From DUZB01 sp964407525 (GTDB taxonomy: Bacteria > Desulfobacterota > DSM-4660 > Desulfatiglandales > Desulfatiglandaceae): DNA of 5,893 nucleotides. The position numbers and the translations under genes were made by a program. Below the pieces are notes generated by a model, which searched no databases, was not told the DNA's origin, and saw only the letters and a list, made by a program, of their open reading frames with translations. Each line of letters begins with the position of its first letter. The stretch's first letter is position 1. Location of the stretch: the NCBI GenBank assembly GCA_964407525.1, contig CAYOWC010000301.1, forward strand, positions 1-5,893, given 5' to 3'. Positions 5,683-5,893 of the stretch are shown piece after piece.

Positions 5683-5728
5683 CTCTCCCATGGAAAGTAC
5701 ATTAGCGAAAATAAATGGGTTAAACGAA

Positions 5729-5785
5729 ATGAATTGGTGGTGGCGCTGCTCCAACAGGAAGCTGTGTCCACTGGTGACGATATAG
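5729..5785 (+). CDS. trpL: trp leader peptide (18 aa)
   Basis: The leader reads MNWWWRCSNRKLCPLVTI and stop, with three consecutive TGG codons at residues 3-5, the hallmark of tryptophan-operon leaders. It lies between a strong promoter and a rho-independent terminator. The ribosome site is weak (GGG about 8 bases upstream). An in-frame ATG at 5690 would extend it to 31 residues, but it coincides with the expected transcription start. The TGGTGG in the Trp codons can pair with CCACTG (5768-5773), a plausible first:second segment hairpin that a ribosome stalled at the Trp codons would block. The structural genes, presumably trpE onward, lie beyond the right edge; that is inference. Confidence 0.87.
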   Translation: MNWWWRCSNRKLCPLVTI

Positions 5786-5803
5786 AATAATGCAGTAAAA
5801 CCA

Positions 5804-5844
5804 AACCGCGGGCGCACTTCCCAAGTGCCCCGCGGTTTTTTTTT
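5804..5844 (+). terminator. trp attenuator terminator I
   Basis: Arms AACCGCGGGCGCACTT (5804-5819) and AAGTGCCCCGCGGTT (5823-5837) pair over 15 positions with one bulged C, closing a CCC loop, and run into nine T (5836-5844). It starts 18 bases after the leader stop, as in classical trp attenuators. An antiterminator is less obvious: GTGTCC (5764-5769) can pair with GGCGCAC (5811-5817) over six positions with a bulge. Confidence 0.9.
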
Positions 5845-5854
5845 GTTCACCATG

Positions 5855-5890
5855 AAAGGCCGCGGGGCCGTAAGTCCCGGGGCCTTTTTT
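5855..5890 (+). terminator. Second terminator downstream of the trp attenuator
   Basis: AAAGGCC (5855-5861) pairs with GGCCTTT (5881-5887) and CGGG (5863-5866) with CCCG (5876-5879), separated by one G-G mismatch, with a 9-base loop and a T tract to 5890. It follows terminator I by about 10 bases. Its 5' arm is also complementary to the 3' arm and T tract of terminator I (5827-5840 with 5855-5868, 14 pairs, two of them G-U), so the two may be linked switches. The window ends three bases after it. Confidence 0.8.
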
Positions 5891-5893
5891 TAT

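Noticed and set aside
5690..5728. Upstream in-frame ATG extending the trp leader by 13 residues
   Set aside because: It falls at the predicted transcription start and lacks a ribosome site; the ATG at 5729 gives a standard leader. It cannot be fully excluded.
5599..5853. 84-codon minus-strand frame across the trp leader and both promoters
   Set aside because: It runs antisense to the trp leader and terminator I, has no recognisable domain, and is explained by AT-rich regulatory DNA.

Overview
The window suggests a bacterium of the Desulfobacterota (deltaproteobacterial) type. The evidence is indirect: bacterial shikimate-pathway genes (aroK, aroC, fused pheA) are joined to the two archaeal-type entry enzymes of the 2-amino-3,7-dideoxy-D-threo-hept-6-ulosonate (ADH) route, a mixture known from Desulfovibrio and relatives, and the intergenic DNA carries heptad-repeat clutter of a kind I associate with that group. 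A run of exactly 100 N (3368-3467) marks a draft scaffold gap of unknown true length.

All five protein genes of normal size lie on the minus strand, so the operon reads right to left: aroK (4862-5392), aroC (3725-4777), the gap, ADH synthase aroA' (2459-3307), pheA (1378-2487, overlapping aroA' by 29 bases), a 394-base repeat-filled spacer (984-1377), and 3-dehydroquinate synthase II aroB' (983 to the left edge, lacking only its last codons). Together they cover entry into the pathway (aroA', aroB'), shikimate phosphorylation (aroK), chorismate formation (aroC) and the branch to phenylalanine (pheA).

The most interesting content is the regulatory RNA. Three short genes rich in aromatic codons, each followed by a rho-independent terminator, look like ribosome-mediated attenuators. 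Two are related to each other on the minus strand. One precedes aroK (5486-5557, with Phe-Tyr-Phe-Tyr-Phe). The other lies just after aroC (3654-3728, with Trp-Ser-Trp-Arg-Phe-Phe-Tyr and Phe-Tyr-Phe); it has a strong Shine-Dalgarno site inside the end of aroC and an ATGA stop/start overlap with it. They share the leader ending Pro-Met-Arg-stop, a common CCCATGCGCTGA segment that can form the antiterminator, and nine-T terminators. The third is on the plus strand at the right end (5729-5785): a trpL-like leader with three consecutive Trp codons behind a TTGACA-17-TATTAA promoter. It is followed by two terminators whose arms can pair with each other, and probably controls a trp operon beginning just outside the window.

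The layout therefore predicts divergent aro and trp operons from a shared control region (about 5590-5690), and a second attenuation checkpoint inside the aro operon ahead of aroA' and pheA. The gap falls between that checkpoint and aroA', so the gene directly controlled by it is uncertain.
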